The notes under the pieces were generated by a model that saw only the letters and a list, made by a program, of their open reading frames with translations, did no database searches and had not been told where the DNA came from. A DNA stretch of 40,106 nucleotides from Curvibacter delicatus NBRC 14919. Lineage in GTDB: Bacteria; Pseudomonadota; Gammaproteobacteria; Burkholderiales; Burkholderiaceae_C. Below, piece after piece: positions 33,660 to 40,106 of the stretch. Numbering within the stretch: position 1 is the stretch's first letter; each line of letters begins with the position of its first letter. The DNA lies in the NCBI RefSeq assembly GCF_001592265.1, contig NZ_BCWP01000031.1, positions 1 to 40,106 on the forward strand, given 5' to 3'. Position numbers and translations under genes: made by a program.

Positions 33660-34643
33660 ATGCCCCTGAATCGACAGACCTTGCGCACACTCTGCGCCCT
33701 GGCCGCAACTGCCGCGCTGGCCATGCCGCTGAGCGCCCTGGCCCAGGCCTGGCCGGGCAAGCAGCCGATCAAGCTGGTGGCGGTGTTTCCGCCCGGCGGC
33801 TCGGTGGACCAGGTGGCGCGCATCCTGGCGCAACCGCTGTCACAGCAGCTGGGGCAGAACATCATCGTGGACAACAAGGGGGGTGCTTCGGGCGCCATCG
33901 GCACCGGCATGGTGGCTGCGGCACCGGCGGACGGCTACACCTTCGCTGTGGTGTTCGACACCCACGGCGTCAACCCGAGCCTGATTCCCAACCTGCCCTT
34001 CGACACGAAAAAAGACCTGGTTCCCATTATCGTGGTGGGTACCTCGCCCATGGTGCTGGCCACCCATGCCGGCTCGGCGTACAAGACCTTTGCCGATGTG
34101 CTGGCCGCGGCGCGCTCGAAGCAGGGTGTGAGCTACGGCTCGATCGGCTCCGGCAGTCTGGGCCACCTGGCCATGGCGCTGCTGGGCAAGAGCGCCGGCC
34201 TGGACTTCCAGCACATCCCCTACAAGGGCGGCGGTCCCTTGATGAATGATGCGGTGGCGGGGCACGTGCCGCTGTCCATCGGCTCGGTGTTTGTGACCAA
34301 GCCGCACATCGACAGCAAGCGCATGCGGCCGCTGGCCGTGACAACCAGCACGCGTTCGCCGGATTTGCCGGAGGTGCCCACGATCGCCGAGAGCGGCTTT
34401 GCCGGTTTCGAGGCACCGGCCTGGTGGGCCATCCTGGCACCGGCCAAAACCCCGCCCGAGATCGTCAAGCGCATGAACGAAGAGCTGAACAAGACCCTGA
34501 AGTCGCCGGAAGTCGCCAGGAAACTCGACGCCCAGGGCATCGACGTCATGGGCGGCTCACCGGAGGCCGCCCGTGTGTTCATCGACCGCCAGATCGACAT
34601 CTGGGCCAAGGTGGTGAAAGACAACAACATCAAGCCGGATTGA
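33660..34643 (+). CDS. Bug/TctC-family periplasmic solute-binding protein
   Basis: A 327-residue exported protein. The signal peptide is about 29 residues, ending SALAQA, before WPGKQPIKLVAVFPPGG. The Bug family motifs are VVVFPPGGSVD-like near 43 and DNKGGASGAIGT. GAGGAG about 8 bases upstream marks ATG 33660. The family usually serves tripartite tricarboxylate transporters (TctABC), but many betaproteobacterial members are orphans, as here: no tctA or tctB in the window. The ligand is unknown. Confidence 0.92.
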   Translation: MPLNRQTLRTLCALAATAALAMPLSALAQAWPGKQPIKLVAVFPPGGSVDQVARILAQPLSQQLGQNIIVDNKGGASGAIGTGMVAAAPADGYTFAVVFDTHGVNPSLIPNLPFDTKKDLVPIIVVGTSPMVLATHAGSAYKTFADVLAAARSKQGVSYGSIGSGSLGHLAMALLGKSAGLDFQHIPYKGGGPLMNDAVAGHVPLSIGSVFVTKPHIDSKRMRPLAVTTSTRSPDLPEVPTIAESGFAGFEAPAWWAILAPAKTPPEIVKRMNEELNKTLKSPEVARKLDAQGIDVMGGSPEAARVFIDRQIDIWAKVVKDNNIKPD

Positions 34644-34674
34644 GGTGGTCCCCACGGTTGCTCACTACGTGTAG

Positions 34675-34917
34675 CGCCCTGTGGGGTCGCGCCGGAGGCT
34701 GCGACTCTTCGGCCCGTCCGAGCAGCTCAGAGCCGTGGGCCTCAGCCCCCCGAGGGGCCGCGTTTCGCCTTGGGACGGCCCGGCGGCGAAACCTCCATGG
34801 CTTGGCTCAACGAAATCCGCGGAATGCCGCGGAACCGGCTTTGCCGGGCCGCTGGCGTTGCCCCCTGCAAGGGGGGTGGCGAAGCGACACGCAGTGCGCG
34901 CAGCCTGGGGGTGGGCG
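34675..34917. repeat. Large mosaic repeat between Bug and CMD genes
   Basis: About 240 bases of GC-rich mosaic with several blocks seen elsewhere in the window. Bases 34754-34793 are an inverted copy of 30952-30991 (37/40). The core CTTGGGACGGCCCGGC matches the in-frame insert at 11683. CCGCGGAACCGGCTTTGCCG near 34826 is the inverted counterpart of the right part of the 19641 element. A C5-TGCAA-G6 hairpin and an ACACGCAGTG block follow. It fills the whole gap between convergent genes and holds no credible coding region. Confidence 0.82.
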
Positions 34918-35463
34918 TCAACCTTCCGGTGTGATCCCCAGTGCCACCAGGAAACGCGCCACCATGTTGTAGGTGGCAATCGCGCTGGTCAGCTCCACGA
35001 TCTGCGTCTCGTCGAAATGCCGGCGCAGGGCATCGAAGACCTCGTCGCTGACCTTCACGTCCAGCGTCATCTGCGCCGCGTAGCGGATCACCAGCTGGTC
35101 CACCTCGCCCAGTGACGGGTCAGCCGGAATGCCGCGCGGGTCGGTCCGGACGAAGGCATTGAGCGCATCGAGCTGGGCCTGCGTGCCGCCGGCAGCCAGG
35201 AAGTCGGGCGCGTGGTGGTGGTACTCGTAGTGGGCGCCGGTGAGCAGCGCCACGGTGCAGATGCCGAGTTCACGCAAGCGGCGGCTGGTCGGCAGTTCAG
35301 TGCGCACGGCCTTGAGGTAGGTGTTCCAGCCGCGCGCCAGCGGCTCGCTCCACAGCAGCGCCTTGTCGAGGTTGAGCAGGGCGCCGCCGCGGCGCGCCAG
35401 GATGGCGTCCACCAGTTCCTGCGGTTGGGCTTTGCGTTCGGGGGTCCAGTCGGGCAGTCGCAT
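34918..35463 (-). CDS. Carboxymuconolactone decarboxylase-family protein
   Basis: An all-helical protein of 181 residues. RELGICTVALLTGAHYEYHHHAPDF, about 78-102, matches the CMD helical core, where the Tyr-Glu and His residues are conserved. The C-x-x-C redox pair of AhpD is absent, so a peroxidase-partner role is unlikely. ATG 35463 has AGGGA about 10 bases upstream; longer in-frame extensions run into the divergent dapF gene. Substrate is unknown. A palindrome AGGCTG-T-CAGCCT sits between this gene and dapF. Confidence 0.83.
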   Translation of the reverse strand: MRLPDWTPERKAQPQELVDAILARRGGALLNLDKALLWSEPLARGWNTYLKAVRTELPTSRRLRELGICTVALLTGAHYEYHHHAPDFLAAGGTQAQLDALNAFVRTDPRGIPADPSLGEVDQLVIRYAAQMTLDVKVSDEVFDALRRHFDETQIVELTSAIATYNMVARFLVALGITPEG

Positions 35464-35492
35464 GCGTGTTGTCCCTATGAAGTTGAAGTAAC

Positions 35493-35505
35493 AGGCTGTC
35501 AGCCT
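35493..35505. promoter_or_regulatory. Short palindrome in the CMD/dapF divergent region
   Basis: AGGCTG-T-CAGCCT is a perfect 13-base palindrome lying 30 bases upstream of the CMD start codon and about 40 bases before the dapF ATG. It could be an operator for either gene; no regulator gene is adjacent. Confidence 0.35.
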
Positions 35506-35530
35506 CCAAGGATAAGGGGAGAAATGAGCG

Positions 35531-35536
35531 GATAAT
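35531..35536 (+). promoter_or_regulatory. -10 box of a probable leaderless dapF promoter
   Basis: GATAAT is identical to the rnpB -10 box and ends 8 bases before the dapF ATG at 35545. The intervening TTGTTGCC has no Shine-Dalgarno. By the rnpB spacing the transcript would begin one or two bases from the ATG. Confidence 0.5.
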
Positions 35537-35544
35537 TTGTTGCC

Positions 35545-36432
35545 ATGCGAATCCGCTTTACCAAGATGCAGGGGGCCGGCAACGATTTCGTGGTGCTGGA
35601 CGAGACGCGCGGGCGTCTCGGCCTGAGCACAGCCCAGTACCGTTGGCTGGCCGACCGCCATTTCGGCGTCGGTGCCGACCAGATCCTGACCGTGCGCCCC
35701 GCGCCGGCGCCGGGCATCGACTTCGAGTACGTGATCCACAACGCCGACGGCGCCGAGGTCGAGCAGTGCGGCAATGGCGCACGCTGTTTTGCGCGTTATG
35801 TGCACGACCAGGGGCTGACACCGAAGGACACCCTCCGGGTGCAGACCCTGGGCGGCGTGATCGAGCTGCGCCTGCAGGCCGACGGCCGCGTGACGGTGGA
35901 CATGGGTGCGCCGGTGTTCGATCTGCCCAGCATTCCCTTTGACGCCACCGGCCTGACGCCCGAGCCCAGCGGTTCATGGCAAAAATGGCCACTGGACCTT
36001 GCCGCCAATGCGCAAGAAGCTACTGTTTTTGTAGCAACTGTGTCGATGGGCAACCCGCATGCGGTGCAGGTGGTGGACGATGTGGAGCACGCACCGGTGC
36101 TGACGCAGGGCCTGCTGATCGAACACCATCCGCGCTTCCCGCGTCGTGTCAACGCCGGCTTCATGCAGGTGCTGGACCGCACGCACATCAAACTGCGCGT
36201 CTGGGAGCGCGGTGCCGGCGAGACGCTGGCCTGCGGTACCGGCGCCTGCGCTGCGGTGGTGGCGGGCATCCGTCTCGGCCTGCTCGATGCGCGTGTCGAC
36301 GTACAGACCCGCGGCGGCGTGTTGACGATTGAATGGGCCGGTGTCAGCCAGAACCAGGCAGCACCGGTGATGATGACGGGACCGGCCACCACGGTTTTCC
36401 AGGGCGAAATTGAACTACCAGAACTGACATGA
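35545..36432 (+). CDS. dapF: Diaminopimelate epimerase
   Basis: The enzyme has 295 residues and interconverts LL- and meso-diaminopimelate for lysine and peptidoglycan. The two catalytic cysteines are Cys75 in [10 protein letters not shown] and Cys230 in [10 protein letters not shown]. The start [20 protein letters not shown] is canonical. It is about 15-20 residues longer than E. coli DapF; part of the excess is [19 protein letters not shown], at the point where a short GCTAC-N7-GTAGC inverted repeat is read in frame. Its stop overlaps the DUF484 start (ATGA). Confidence 0.97.
   Translation: MRIRFTKMQGAGNDFVVLDETRGRLGLSTAQYRWLADRHFGVGADQILTVRPAPAPGIDFEYVIHNADGAEVEQCGNGARCFARYVHDQGLTPKDTLRVQTLGGVIELRLQADGRVTVDMGAPVFDLPSIPFDATGLTPEPSGSWQKWPLDLAANAQEATVFVATVSMGNPHAVQVVDDVEHAPVLTQGLLIEHHPRFPRRVNAGFMQVLDRTHIKLRVWERGAGETLACGTGACAAVVAGIRLGLLDARVDVQTRGGVLTIEWAGVSQNQAAPVMMTGPATTVFQGEIELPELT
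36019..36035. repeat. Short inverted repeat GCTAC-N7-GTAGC inside dapF
   Basis: This repeat has 5-bp perfect arms around TGTTTTT. It has the same size and plan as the repeats at 12301 and 21342 (GCTAY arm, 17 bases in all). It lies where DapF proteins have a variable loop before the conserved VSMGNPH motif and is translated as EATVFVA. Confidence 0.6.
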
Positions 36433-37115
36433 GCAACCAACATCTGAACCCCGTAACCGAGGACGATATTGCCGATTACCTGGGCAACAACCCCGAGTTT
36501 TTCGAGCGCCATGCCGAGCTGCTGGCGGCTGTGCACCTGACCAGCCCGCACAGCCACCGTGCCGTCAGCCTGCAGGAACGTCAGGCCGAGATGCTGCGCG
36601 ACAAGATCCGCATGCTCGAAGGCCGCATCATGGACATGATCCGCCACGGCAATGACAACCTGGCGCTGCTGGACAAGCTGCTGGTCTGGGCGCGCGACCT
36701 GTTCCTGACGCTGGACTTCACCAACCTGCCCGCCACCATTGCCACCTCGATCCAGACGCAGTTCTCGGTGCCGCAGGTCGCGATCCGGGTCTGGGACGTG
36801 GCACCGGAATTCGCCAGCGCCGCTTTCGCACAGAACGTCAGCGAAGACGCCAAGGTGTTTGCCTCCTCGCTGCGTGAACCCTTCTGCGGCGTCAACTCCG
36901 GCTTCGAGGCCGCCAGCTGGCTGGAGGAACCGACCCAGGCGGCTTCGCTGGCGCTGCTGCCCTTGCGTGCGGCGGCTTCCGGCAACACGACACCGGCCTT
37001 CGGCATGCTGGTGCTGGCCTCGCCGGATGCCCAGCGTTTCGTCAGCACCATGGGCACCGACTTCCTGGAGCGCATTGCTGAACTGGCCAGCGCCGCGCTC
37101 TCGCCGCTGAGGTAA
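36429..37115 (+). CDS. DUF484-family protein
   Basis: A 228-residue cytoplasmic protein of the DUF484 (YigA) family. The N-terminal part reads [22 protein letters not shown] and is followed by [19 protein letters not shown], probably a coiled coil at about 50-75; a GAF-like domain follows. The gene lies between dapF and xerC, as in many gamma- and betaproteobacteria (dapF-yigA-xerC). Function is unknown. Confidence 0.92.
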   Translation: MSNQHLNPVTEDDIADYLGNNPEFFERHAELLAAVHLTSPHSHRAVSLQERQAEMLRDKIRMLEGRIMDMIRHGNDNLALLDKLLVWARDLFLTLDFTNLPATIATSIQTQFSVPQVAIRVWDVAPEFASAAFAQNVSEDAKVFASSLREPFCGVNSGFEAASWLEEPTQAASLALLPLRAAASGNTTPAFGMLVLASPDAQRFVSTMGTDFLERIAELASAALSPLR

Positions 37116-37119
37116 CGCT

Positions 37120-38082
37120 GTGACGCCGGACGCGGTCCAGGCAGGCGGTGACGAAGAACTCGTCGAGCGCTACCTGGAGCATGTCCGGGTCGAGAAACGG
37201 CTGGCGCAACGCACGGTCGAGCTCTATGCGCTCGACTTGCAGAAACTCAAAGACTTCGCGGCCCAGGTACCGGTGGCGCTGACGCAGGTGCAGAACACCC
37301 ACATCCGTCGCTGGGTGGCGCAGATGCACAGTGGCAGGCGCAGCGGCCGCGGCATTGCGCTCATCCTCTCGGGCTGGCGCGGCTTCTATGCCTGGCTCGG
37401 ACGTGAGGGGCTGGTGGCCAGCAACCCGGTGCAGGACGTGCGCTCACCGAAAGCGGCCAAACCCTTGCCGAAAGCGCTGAGCGTCGACGACGCGGTGCAG
37501 CTGGCGGCTTTTCGCCATGACGAGGCCGATCCCTGGCTGGAAGCGCGTGATGCCGCCATGGTGGAGCTGCTCTACAGCAGCGGCTTGCGTGTGGCCGAAT
37601 TGACCGGGCTGGATGTGGCGGCCAGTGCTTCAGCACGCGGCTGGATCGATCTGCAGGAGGCCGAGGCGCATGTGCTGGGCAAGGGCGGCAAACGGCGCAG
37701 TGTGCCGGTGGGGCGCGAGGCGCTGGCCGCCTTGTCAAAGTGGCTGGTGTTGCGGTCGCAGATGGGGGGGGCGGCTGAGCAGGTGGCCCTTTTCATCGGT
37801 CGCAATGGCACGCGCCTGACGGCGCAGTCGATCTGGCAGCGCCTCAAGCGCCGCAGCCAGCAAGCGGGGCTGGCCACGCCGGTGCACCCGCACATGCTGC
37901 GCCACTCCTTTGCCAGCCATGTGCTGCAGTCCAGCAGCGACCTGCGCGCGGTGCAGGAGCTGCTGGGCCATGCCAACATCAGCACCACGCAGGTCTACAC
38001 CCGGCTCGATTTTCAGCATCTGGCCAAGGCCTACGACGCCGCGCATCCGCGCGCGCGCAGCAAGCGCCCGCCCAAGTCTTAG
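37120..38082 (+). CDS. xerC: Tyrosine recombinase XerC
   Basis: The site-specific recombinase has 320 residues and resolves chromosome dimers at dif with XerD and FtsK. The catalytic set is intact: Arg157 in SSGLRVAEL, a Lys in GKGGKRR, His258 and Arg261 in HMLRHSF, His284 in LLGHANI, and the nucleophile Tyr293 in TQVYTRL. The N-terminal SAM-like core-binding domain is at about 12-95. The GTG start at 37120 lies 4 bases after the DUF484 stop. It is about 20 residues longer than E. coli XerC, mainly at the ends and in the loop AASASARGWIDLQEA. Its context with dapF supports XerC over a phage integrase. Confidence 0.96.
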   Translation: MTPDAVQAGGDEELVERYLEHVRVEKRLAQRTVELYALDLQKLKDFAAQVPVALTQVQNTHIRRWVAQMHSGRRSGRGIALILSGWRGFYAWLGREGLVASNPVQDVRSPKAAKPLPKALSVDDAVQLAAFRHDEADPWLEARDAAMVELLYSSGLRVAELTGLDVAASASARGWIDLQEAEAHVLGKGGKRRSVPVGREALAALSKWLVLRSQMGGAAEQVALFIGRNGTRLTAQSIWQRLKRRSQQAGLATPVHPHMLRHSFASHVLQSSSDLRAVQELLGHANISTTQVYTRLDFQHLAKAYDAAHPRARSKRPPKS

Positions 38083-38120
38083 GCGTATACAGCGCCGGAC
38101 TCAAGCGCTGCCTCTTTTCC

Positions 38121-39860
38121 TCAGAATGATTCCCAGTCGCCGGTGGCGTCGTCTGCTTTCGCACTGACAGGCTTGCTGGCAGGTGGCAGGGCGGTTTTGG
38201 TCACCGGTTTGGCCAGCGCCTTGGGAGCCGCTGCCTTGTTCGACACCGACGGTTTGGGCTGGCTGATGGTTTTTGTCGACGCGGACTGCGCCTGCCCTTG
38301 CGTCAGTTTGAATACGGCGACTGTCTGTACCAGGTCCTGCGCCTGCGACTTCAGGCTGGAAGCTGCTGCCGCCATCTCCTCCACCAGCGCCGCGTTCTGC
38401 TGGGTAGCCTGGTCCATCTGCGTCACGGCCTCGCCTACCTGCGCCACGCCCTGGCTCTGTTCGGTACTCGCAGCACTGATCTCGCCCATGATGTCGGTTA
38501 CGCGGCGGATCGAGGCCACTACTTCGCTCATGGTGCTGCCGGCCTGGTCCACCAGGGCCGTGCCTTGTTCGACGCGCTCCACGCTGTCGGTGATGAGTGT
38601 CTTGATTTCCTTGGCAGCTTCGGCAGAACGGCTGGCCAGGGAACGCACTTCACCGGCCACTACGGCAAAACCGCGGCCCTGTTCGCCGGCACGGGCCGCT
38701 TCCACGGCGGCATTCAGGGCCAGGATATTGGTCTGGAAGGCGATGCCATCAATGACGCTGATGATGTCGTTGATCTTGCGGCTTGAGTCGTTGATGCCCT
38801 TCATGGTGTCCACCACCTGGGCCACCACCTCGCCACCCTGGATGGCCACGGTGGAGGCGCTTTGGGCCAGTTGATTCGCTTGCTTGGCGTTGTCTGCATT
38901 CTGCTTGACGGTAGAGCTCAGCTCTTCCATCGAAGCGGCGGTTTCTTCCAGCGCGCTGGCCTGGCTCTCGGTGCGGGCAGAGAGGTCATGGTTGCCTTCG
39001 GCAATCTCGCTCGACGCGGTGGCTACGCTTTCGGAACCCTGTCGTACCGTGGAGACCACCTTGATCAAGCTGCCTTGCATATTGCGCATGGCGCCCAGCA
39101 ATTGACCGGTTTCGTCCGTGGTGTCGATCACAATAGTGGATGACAAGTCACCATCGGCAATGGTCTGGGCCACCTCGATTGCGTAGCTCACTGGTACAGT
39201 GATGGAGCGGGTAATCCAGAAAGCGGCCGCAATACCGAGAAGAACACCGAACCCGGCGATGGCCAGTGACAAGGTCAGGGCTGCTTTGTATGCCGCTTCG
39301 GACTGGACACTCATCTCGTTGTTGAGGTTGTTCTCGAAATCGATCAGCTCCTGAATCACCTCCAAGCGGGCTTGTTGTGCCGGCAAGGCCTCTTTCGTCA
39401 GGGCCAAAATCGCTTCATCCTTTTTGTTTTCCAGGCTCAAGGTCGAGACTTTCTTGTTCAGCGGCTGGATGACCTGTCGCATCTCCCGTATCTTGGCCAG
39501 CAGCGATTTCTCCTTGGCTGTGGTGCCTTCAATGGTGTCAAACATCTGACCCAGTTTCTTGTCGGCTTCGTCATAGCTGGTGCGAGCCTTGTCCAGACGC
39601 TCGGTTGCTTTCTTGAGCGCTTCTGCATCGGTCAGCAGCAGTTGATCGCGCATCATCATGCTGATCATGTTGGCATGCACGCGCATGTCTGTAGCCAGAC
39701 GAGCTTCTTCGTTGTTGACCTTGACGATCTCGTCAAGTCGTCCTTGGATTTCGGCCATGCGTTTGATGCCCATACCGGACACCAGGATCAGCAGCAGCAA
39801 GACAAAGCCAAAACCCAACCCAAGCCGAGTTCCGATCTTCAAGTTTTTGATAGTGTTCAT
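38121..39860 (-). CDS. Methyl-accepting chemotaxis protein with CheR-tether pentapeptide
   Basis: A 579-residue transmembrane chemoreceptor. TM1 is [15 protein letters not shown] (about 16-30); a four-helix-bundle ligand domain follows to about 190, then TM2 near 193-214. A HAMP domain (about 215-268) leads into the signalling hairpin with its tip [21 protein letters not shown]-like near 395. Methylation-helix pattern segments such as [15 protein letters not shown] are present. An Ala/Pro/Lys-rich flexible linker (about 520-570) ends in DWESF, matching the xWxxF pentapeptide that recruits CheR/CheB to E. coli-type receptors. AGGAAA precedes ATG 39860. A cheW gene lies just upstream on the same strand. 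Confidence 0.96.
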   Translation of the reverse strand: MNTIKNLKIGTRLGLGFGFVLLLLILVSGMGIKRMAEIQGRLDEIVKVNNEEARLATDMRVHANMISMMMRDQLLLTDAEALKKATERLDKARTSYDEADKKLGQMFDTIEGTTAKEKSLLAKIREMRQVIQPLNKKVSTLSLENKKDEAILALTKEALPAQQARLEVIQELIDFENNLNNEMSVQSEAAYKAALTLSLAIAGFGVLLGIAAAFWITRSITVPVSYAIEVAQTIADGDLSSTIVIDTTDETGQLLGAMRNMQGSLIKVVSTVRQGSESVATASSEIAEGNHDLSARTESQASALEETAASMEELSSTVKQNADNAKQANQLAQSASTVAIQGGEVVAQVVDTMKGINDSSRKINDIISVIDGIAFQTNILALNAAVEAARAGEQGRGFAVVAGEVRSLASRSAEAAKEIKTLITDSVERVEQGTALVDQAGSTMSEVVASIRRVTDIMGEISAASTEQSQGVAQVGEAVTQMDQATQQNAALVEEMAAAASSLKSQAQDLVQTVAVFKLTQGQAQSASTKTISQPKPSVSNKAAAPKALAKPVTKTALPPASKPVSAKADDATGDWESF

Positions 39861-39915
39861 TTCAATTTCCTCGATTCAATCCCATGCGGTGTGCGCGTTG
39901 GGTGGTCTGGTGGTA

Positions 39916-40106
39916 TCACTGCAAGGACTGGCTCACCAAGCCCATGTCTTCGCTGCGCATGAGCTTCTCGATGTCGAGCAGGATCAGCATGCGGTCGTCC
40001 AGCGAGCCGATGGCCAGCAGGTGGTCGCTGGCAATGGACGAAGACAACTCCGGCACCGGGCGCAATTGCGCGGGCGCCAGCGTGATCACATCCGACACAC
40101 CATCCA
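39916..40106 (-). CDS. cheW: CheW coupling protein, C-terminal part (cut by the window edge)
   Basis: Sixty-plus C-terminal residues are visible, running DGVSDVITLAPAQLRPVP, then LLAIGSLDDRMLILLDIEKLM. This is the conserved end of CheW (the VDxVSDV and LLDI-x-KL patterns), which links chemoreceptors to CheA. The gene continues beyond base 40106; it is partial at its 5' end. It precedes the chemoreceptor gene by 55 bases, in one transcription unit. Confidence 0.85.
   Translation of the reverse strand, partial: DGVSDVITLAPAQLRPVPELSSSIASDHLLAIGSLDDRMLILLDIEKLMRSEDMGLVSQSLQ

Noticed and set aside
34644-34917. Possible small gene between the Bug and CMD genes.
   Set aside because: Open frames there are fully explained by the repeat blocks and have no ribosome site or family match.
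37120-38082. Tyrosine recombinase as a sign of an integrated phage or island.
   Set aside because: The dapF-DUF484-xerC order is a conserved housekeeping arrangement, no attachment duplication is seen, and neighbours have the same base composition.

Overview
The window looks like chromosomal DNA from a betaproteobacterium, most likely family Comamonadaceae (Hydrogenophaga/Rhodoferax/Acidovorax-like). The grounds are high GC with strong GC bias at third codon positions, a TRAP transporter, a Bug-type orphan binding protein, a dapF-DUF484-xerC cluster, and GC-rich C-run/G-run mosaic repeats between and inside genes. This placement is from family knowledge, not a database search. No phage, insertion sequence, CRISPR array or tRNA was seen. 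Every stretch over 300 bases is occupied; the longest gap without a protein gene (28946-29384) holds the RNase P RNA.

Layout. 34-9888: a fatty-acid/acyl-CoA degradation locus. A TetR-type regulator with a 28-bp palindromic operator is followed by acyl-CoA dehydrogenase, a small secreted DUF2147 protein, a hydroxyacyl-CoA dehydrogenase/enoyl-CoA hydratase fusion and a thiolase. After a terminator come an alpha/beta hydrolase, a thioesterase, an enoyl-CoA isomerase/hydratase and a second thioesterase. 9906-12265: a YciA-type thioesterase facing an ATM1-type ABC exporter whose ATPase domain carries an in-frame repeat insertion. 12448-16351: a LysR regulator convergent with a DctPMQ TRAP transporter. 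16454-19638: a complete gltIJKL-type glutamate/aspartate ABC importer. 19762-22539: pyrC, a DUF3025 gene and the membrane protease gene htpX. 22718-25784: a membrane-bound PAS-GGDEF-EAL cyclic-di-GMP enzyme with an 11-bp tandem duplication near its 5' end, coupled to a small proline-rich secreted protein. 25781-28945: FAD-dependent oxidoreductase, GFA-family protein and cysK. 29017-29345: rnpB. 29385-30948: a divergent Rrf2/NhaR-like regulator pair. 31067-33527: a degenerate pseudouridine synthase and a Nudix-metallo-beta-lactamase fusion. 33660-35463: a Bug binding protein, a large repeat and a carboxymuconolactone-decarboxylase-like protein. 35545-38082: dapF, DUF484 and xerC. 38121 to the end: a chemoreceptor and the 3' part of cheW.

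How the genes work together. The first 10 kb encodes an almost complete beta-oxidation spiral plus auxiliary isomerase and thioesterases, probably under the adjacent TetR repressor. The TRAP and Glt systems start back to back and suggest scavenging of organic acids and acidic amino acids. The rest is mainly housekeeping.

The least ordinary signals are: (1) a mosaic repeat family whose copies keep a constant core but change both stem arms together, one copy sitting in frame inside an ABC ATPase domain and another supplying the start of a signal peptide; (2) an 11-bp tandem duplication that puts three ATGs in three frames ahead of the GGDEF-EAL gene; (3) a pseudouridine synthase homologue with Glu in place of the catalytic Asp; (4) several genes whose ATG sits 6-8 bases after a -10 box, calibrated by the same box lying 7 bases before the rnpB 5' end.
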